A stretch of 8,302 nt of DNA from an uncultured Bacilli bacterium (GTDB lineage Bacteria > Bacillota_I > Bacilli_A > RFN20 > CAG-288). The notes beneath the pieces are model-generated. The model had not been told where the DNA came from. It saw nothing but the letters and a program-made list of their open reading frames with translations, and ran no database searches. The translations under genes were made by a program, and so were the position numbers. This document shows, piece by piece, positions 4,758 to 8,302 of the stretch. The stretch covers positions 1-8,302 of the forward strand of contig CAKUXT010000086.1 in the NCBI GenBank assembly GCA_934700375.1. Direction: 5' to 3'. Positions within the stretch are counted from its first letter, which is position 1, and each line of letters opens with the position of its first letter.

Positions 4758-5671
4758 TGAACGAAAAAACAGTCATCTATATCGACCATGTCACAAAAGA
4801 CTATGGTCAGGGAAGAGGAAACTTCGATGTCACATTAGACATCAAAGAAGGAGAGACAATGGGTATTGTCGGTGAAAACGGAGCTGGCAAGACTACATTG
4901 ATCCGTCAGATCATGGGCTTCATCAAGTCGGACAAAGGCCATATCAATATCTACAATATGGATGCCTATAAAGACAGTGCTCATACAAAGCAGTTCATCG
5001 GATATATTCCAGGCGAAATCAATTTCCCGGATGTGAAAACAGGAACTGAATTCCTTCACGCCTATGGCGCAAGCTTAGGAATGAAGAAAGATAACTTCGA
5101 TTATGCCGATGAAATCATCAAAAGAATGCAGCTCGATATCCGCGCCTATCCTAGACGTATGAGTAAAGGCATGAAGCAGAAAACAGCAATCGTCTCTGCG
5201 TTCATGCTCAAGGCTCCTATCATTCTGATGGATGAACCGACAACCGGTCTTGATCCTCTGATGAGAGATGAGCTTCTGACGCTTGTCGAAGAACAGAAAA
5301 AGAGAGGGGCGACCATGTTCATCTCCTCCAATACGATTGAAGAACTTGAACGTGTCTGTGATCGTGTCGCCTTGATGTCACAGGGCAAGATCATCGATGT
5401 CGCAAAGGTCAGCGATATCAAGAACCGTTACTTCCGTGACTTCAAGATCGAATTCAATAATGAAGAAGATTACATTAAGTTCTTAAAGGGAAGGGATGAT
5501 ATCATCCGTGTCCAGCCTCAATTCAATCAGGTGACCATTCGCGCCGATAGAGAATGCGTTGATCTCCTTCTTGAAGAATTGAGTCACATGAATGTCAAAT
5601 TCATATCCGAAGTAAAATACAACCTTGCGAATTACTTTGATGATCTGCGCAAGGGTAAGAAAGGGGTGTAG
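4754..5671 (+). CDS. ABC transporter ATP-binding protein, ATPase 2 with altered switch residue
   Basis: The 305-residue paralogue of ATPase 1 has Walker A GENGAGKTT (40-48), YIPGEI (84-89), signature MSKGM (136-140), Walker B IILMDE (156-161) with catalytic E161, and TGLD (164-167). The switch histidine is missing: aligned with SSHIF of ATPase 1 it reads SSNTI, giving N193. A C-terminal extension (about 215-305) matches ATPase 1 in place but not closely in sequence. Its ATG overlaps the upstream stop as ATGA, indicating translational coupling; a second ATG directly follows (4757), and GGAGG at 4743-4747 is 6 or 9 bases from them, so the true start may be one codon later. The permease starts 2 bases after the stop. 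It probably pairs with ATPase 1 as a heterodimer, although two homodimeric forms cannot be excluded. Confidence 0.9.
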   Translation: MMNEKTVIYIDHVTKDYGQGRGNFDVTLDIKEGETMGIVGENGAGKTTLIRQIMGFIKSDKGHINIYNMDAYKDSAHTKQFIGYIPGEINFPDVKTGTEFLHAYGASLGMKKDNFDYADEIIKRMQLDIRAYPRRMSKGMKQKTAIVSAFMLKAPIILMDEPTTGLDPLMRDELLTLVEEQKKRGATMFISSNTIEELERVCDRVALMSQGKIIDVAKVSDIKNRYFRDFKIEFNNEEDYIKFLKGRDDIIRVQPQFNQVTIRADRECVDLLLEELSHMNVKFISEVKYNLANYFDDLRKGKKGV

Positions 5672-5673
5672 TT

Positions 5674-8058
5674 ATGTTAACTAGAGAAGATTTGCTTCTT
5701 CAAGGTGTAGAGCTCCCTAAAGAAGAAAAGAAAATTGAAATGGCTCTTCCGCCGTCCTTGGATGGCAAAACAGGAAACCCGAAGAAACATAAGAGACTGT
5801 TCTCTCCTGCCCTCTTCAAAGAATCCCTGCATTCGAATAGACTCAGTCTTACGATTGTCTCTATCTGCAACGCTCTTATCATGGTTGTCATCATCACCAT
5901 CCTTTCTACCTTGAACATCAATTCCACAGCGGATGCAATGAAGGATCTCTTCAGCAATGCAGACACAGAAACAACTATCAAAAGCGGTGCTATCTCCTTA
6001 TACTCCACTTTCAGCAATTCCGCTGATGCTTATCTGACTTTTGAAGATTCCAAGAATACATTGATCTCTACAACTGAGACAGCAATGAATATGGTCACGG
6101 ATTCTTCCACCAAGAATCAGATCTCTTCTGCAAAGCTTGTCTATGATGCAAGCTATCGTATCGCTTCCGGTACTGAAGAAGAGAAGAATGCTTCTGCAAA
6201 GTCTGTCACTATGAAGACAGTCGAAACAATCATCACAAGCGATGCTTCTAAGACTGATTTGGAAAAAGAAGTTGCCCTTAAGGCTATGTCTTATTATTTC
6301 GATATCTACGCAAATGATAAGACCGCTTCTACTGAAACAATCCTCAAACAGGCGATTCCGCTTACGATGACTGATGTTGTCAGCGAACAGCAATCTTTGG
6401 ATGCAGACAAGAAAGCGGAAGTCAAGACTACTTTCGATACTGCCTTCAAACGTGTCTTCGATGATAATGAAGATAAGAGCAAGGTTTCATTCGAGACTTC
6501 CCTTACCATGATGAAGATTATGGCAAGTGGAATCCAGACAGAATTCGTCAATAATGCTGTTGATAAACTGACGGCAAAATACAATGAAGATCAGGATAAG
6601 TACCTTGCCGATAAGACGATTGAAAAGGGTATCTTATCCACCGAGATTCAGGATTATGTTTTCTCCACTGTCAAAGAGTTTGCCTATTATCAGTATCTTC
6701 CTGATTTCACTGTCGAATATGTAACAAGCGATAAGGGTTATCCTGTCCGCTATGTTCCGACTGGAAAATACGCAGACAACGGAAACGAGATTATGGAAGA
6801 AATCGAAATCAAATCCTATAATCCTTCCCTCTATACTGAAATCAAAGGTGAGATGGGTGCAAAAGCCAATATGCTGGAGAAGATGCACAAGGATGTCATC
6901 ACCGGCGAAGGCTATACTGATGAGGAAATCGCTCAGGCTAAGATCGATGCCGATAAGGATCTTGGCATGGTGAAAGATCAGCTTGCTTCCTTTATGAACG
7001 CCTTCCTCACTGTCGATAAAGACAATAAGAATGATTATTTCGATGGCAGTAAACTCGTTGAAACTAAGCTTGTCGCCCGTGTCTCCGACATTGTCACATC
7101 AATGGCTGAAGAAGAGCTTATCGAGCGCTACAACAATTCTCACGATGTCAAGATTTCCACTATTCAGGAAATCACAAGACAGAACTCCAGCATGTCCGGT
7201 GAAGAGATGATCAACACTGTCAAAGGTTATGTCGATGCCGGTATCGCTTCTTATAACAGCTATATGATATCCTGCAGCGAAAAGGGCTATTCCGATATGG
7301 ATTGCTTGATGGTCGCTATGGTCAAAGGTTCTACTGGTGTCATCGGTCAGCTTCCTGGAAAGGTCACTGATTCTTTGACTGAAATGGGCCAGATGAACAC
7401 TTATGGCATCATGGTCGGTGTTGTCGGATTCGGCATTGCCGCACTTCTTATCCCGATGGTTTATACCATCATGACTGCAAACAGCCTTGTCGCCGATAAG
7501 GTTGAAACAGGTTCTCTTGCCTTCACTCTTTCCACCCCTATCCGCCGTATCTCTTATGTCTTTACGGAAGCCTGCTATCTTGTCTTCACTGAACTCGTTA
7601 TGTTCTTTGTCTTATTGGTCGTATCCATCCTGACGCAGCTGATCGGTGTAGCGTGTGGCGGTACAGACTTATTGACGTCGCTTCCGATCACTGATATTTG
7701 CTTCTATGCCTTAGGCAACTTCATGGTCACCTTAGCAATCTCCGGTATTTGCTTCTTTGCCTCCTGCTTCTTCAACAAGTCTTCTCAGGCTATCGCTTGC
7801 GGCGGTGGTATCACAATCGCATTCTTCATCTTCTCCATCTTGGGTCTCTTCGGTACTCCTGCTATCCCTGGCACTGTCAGAATCGATGCCATGAACTACT
7901 TCAACTACTTCACTATCGACTCCCTCTTCGATGCTATGGCAGTCATGAACAATGATTGGCTGACTTATGGATTGAAGCTTGTCGGTCTTGTCGCTGTCTT
8001 TGCTGTCACCTATGCTGTCGGTATGGCAAGATTCACAAAGAAGGACTTACCGCTCTAA
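5674..8058 (+). CDS. ABC-2 type exporter permease with a very large extracytoplasmic domain
   Basis: The 794-residue membrane protein has a charged cytoplasmic N-terminus (1-57) and a first membrane helix (about 58-80). A polar, mostly helical-looking region of about 495 residues (81-575) follows, then five more hydrophobic helices (about 577-600, 634-660, 673-699, 706-727, 765-784). Six helices suit one ABC-2 permease. The loop after the second helix, SLVADKVETGSLAFTLSTP (604-622), is typical of ABC-2 permeases and probably contacts the ATPases. The large domain between helices 1 and 2 should face outward; I do not recognise it. It is rich in Lys, Asp, Glu, Thr and Ala, with Cys534 and Cys544 near its end. 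AAGGGG (5661-5666) precedes the ATG by 7 bases, and the gene follows ATPase 2 after 2 bases. As the only permease in the operon it presumably forms a homodimer. Confidence 0.88.
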   Translation: MLTREDLLLQGVELPKEEKKIEMALPPSLDGKTGNPKKHKRLFSPALFKESLHSNRLSLTIVSICNALIMVVIITILSTLNINSTADAMKDLFSNADTETTIKSGAISLYSTFSNSADAYLTFEDSKNTLISTTETAMNMVTDSSTKNQISSAKLVYDASYRIASGTEEEKNASAKSVTMKTVETIITSDASKTDLEKEVALKAMSYYFDIYANDKTASTETILKQAIPLTMTDVVSEQQSLDADKKAEVKTTFDTAFKRVFDDNEDKSKVSFETSLTMMKIMASGIQTEFVNNAVDKLTAKYNEDQDKYLADKTIEKGILSTEIQDYVFSTVKEFAYYQYLPDFTVEYVTSDKGYPVRYVPTGKYADNGNEIMEEIEIKSYNPSLYTEIKGEMGAKANMLEKMHKDVITGEGYTDEEIAQAKIDADKDLGMVKDQLASFMNAFLTVDKDNKNDYFDGSKLVETKLVARVSDIVTSMAEEELIERYNNSHDVKISTIQEITRQNSSMSGEEMINTVKGYVDAGIASYNSYMISCSEKGYSDMDCLMVAMVKGSTGVIGQLPGKVTDSLTEMGQMNTYGIMVGVVGFGIAALLIPMVYTIMTANSLVADKVETGSLAFTLSTPIRRISYVFTEACYLVFTELVMFFVLLVVSILTQLIGVACGGTDLLTSLPITDICFYALGNFMVTLAISGICFFASCFFNKSSQAIACGGGITIAFFIFSILGLFGTPAIPGTVRIDAMNYFNYFTIDSLFDAMAVMNNDWLTYGLKLVGLVAVFAVTYAVGMARFTKKDLPL

Positions 8059-8069
8059 ACGATAATACT

Positions 8070-8108
8070 GAAAAACGGAAACGAATGATCACTTCCGTTT
8101 TTCTTTTG
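8070..8108 (+). terminator. Rho-independent terminator of the exporter operon
   Basis: AAAAACGGAA (8071-8080) pairs with TTCCGTTTTT (8093-8102), plus an outer G-C pair, around a 12-base loop; a T-rich stretch TTCTTTT follows. It lies 11 bases after the permease stop and closes the three-gene operon. Confidence 0.78.
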
Positions 8109-8239
8109 GAAAGAAGTTTGCACATTGATGAGCTTTTTTTAAGTTGCCAAGTGTTAAGCCATACAACGCTAATCAAAAGGTTCTTCAACTATTATTCTTT
8201 TTCTGGTTTTGCGGACATATATTTTTTTGAGGACCGAAA

Positions 8240-8302
8240 ATGAAAAAGAAATTCAAAGAGATGACGTTCAGAGACGAAAGAGTGATGAGACTAGCATTGA
8301 AA
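8240..8302 (+). CDS. Start of an unidentified protein gene, cut by the right edge
   Basis: The ATG at 8240 has GAGGA (8229-8233) 6 bases upstream and opens 21 codons without a stop, MKKKFKEMTFRDERVMRLAL and one more Lys, up to the window end. The basic N-terminus followed by a [ML]-T-x-x-D pattern loosely recalls the start of Rpn/PD-(D/E)XK nuclease-like proteins common in some gut Bacillota, but this is too short for a family call. It lies after the exporter terminator with about 130 bases between, so it is probably separately transcribed; a weak TTGCCA (8144-8149) and GCTAAT (8168-8173) pair, 18 bases apart, could be its promoter. Confidence 0.5.
   Translation, partial: MKKKFKEMTFRDERVMRLALK

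Noticed and set aside
7698..8243. Cys/Leu/Arg-rich reading frames overlapping the permease end
   Set aside because: They are out-of-frame shadows of the permease membrane helices, with no ribosome binding sites and unnatural composition.
1..8302. CRISPR arrays, tRNA/rRNA genes, insertion sequences, attachment sites
   Set aside because: I looked for regularly spaced repeats, cloverleaf-like segments and transposase motifs with terminal repeats and saw none.

Overview
The window reads as ordinary bacterial chromosome from a low-to-moderate GC Gram-positive (Bacillota, possibly an Erysipelotrichia-like gut anaerobe; this placement is inference). The reasons are strong AGGAGG-type ribosome binding sites, sigma-A-like promoters, a lipoprotein solute-binding protein, U-tailed hairpin terminators, and TGA used as a stop codon (HAD and ATPase 1 end in TGA). 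No rRNA, tRNA, CRISPR array or insertion sequence is visible.

Region 1 (1-1915) is a divergent sugar-uptake/phosphorolysis locus. On the minus strand, running off the left edge, are the first 36 codons of a GH94-type disaccharide phosphorylase. Facing away on the plus strand is a sugar ABC-transporter binding lipoprotein with its own terminator. The shared 342-base intergenic region is highly structured. It holds one good promoter for each gene, three copies of a LacI-family-like 14-bp operator (consensus MGWAAWCGWTTWCG), a perfect 24-bp palindrome midway between the two -35 boxes, and a hairpin that folds over the binding protein's Shine-Dalgarno sequence. No permease genes or regulator gene are in view.

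Region 2 (1916-3045) is a single-gene unit encoding a 3-hydroxyacyl-CoA dehydrogenase-family enzyme. It has its own promoter, an upstream 9-bp inverted repeat, and a long hairpin terminator that can work in both directions. Catalytic residues are kept, but the nucleotide-binding loop suggests NADP(H) rather than NAD(H).

Region 3 (3093-8108) is a TetR-regulated exporter unit. A TetR-family gene on the minus strand diverges from an operon of two paralogous ABC ATPases (4-base overlap) and a 794-residue ABC-2 permease with a very large extracytoplasmic domain. The two divergent promoters share almost the same -10 bases. A 27-bp inverted repeat covers the -35 of tetR and the start of the ABC transcript, so one TetR dimer could silence both. 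The second ATPase lacks the switch histidine (Asn instead), which suggests an asymmetric ATPase pair.

Region 4 (8109-8302) holds an intergenic stretch and the first 21 codons of another gene that runs off the right edge. The most notable items are the operator architecture of region 1, the overlapping promoter/operator of region 3, the asymmetric ATPase pair with its large-domain permease, and the probable cofactor switch in the dehydrogenase. None amounts to a clearly new system from the sequence alone.
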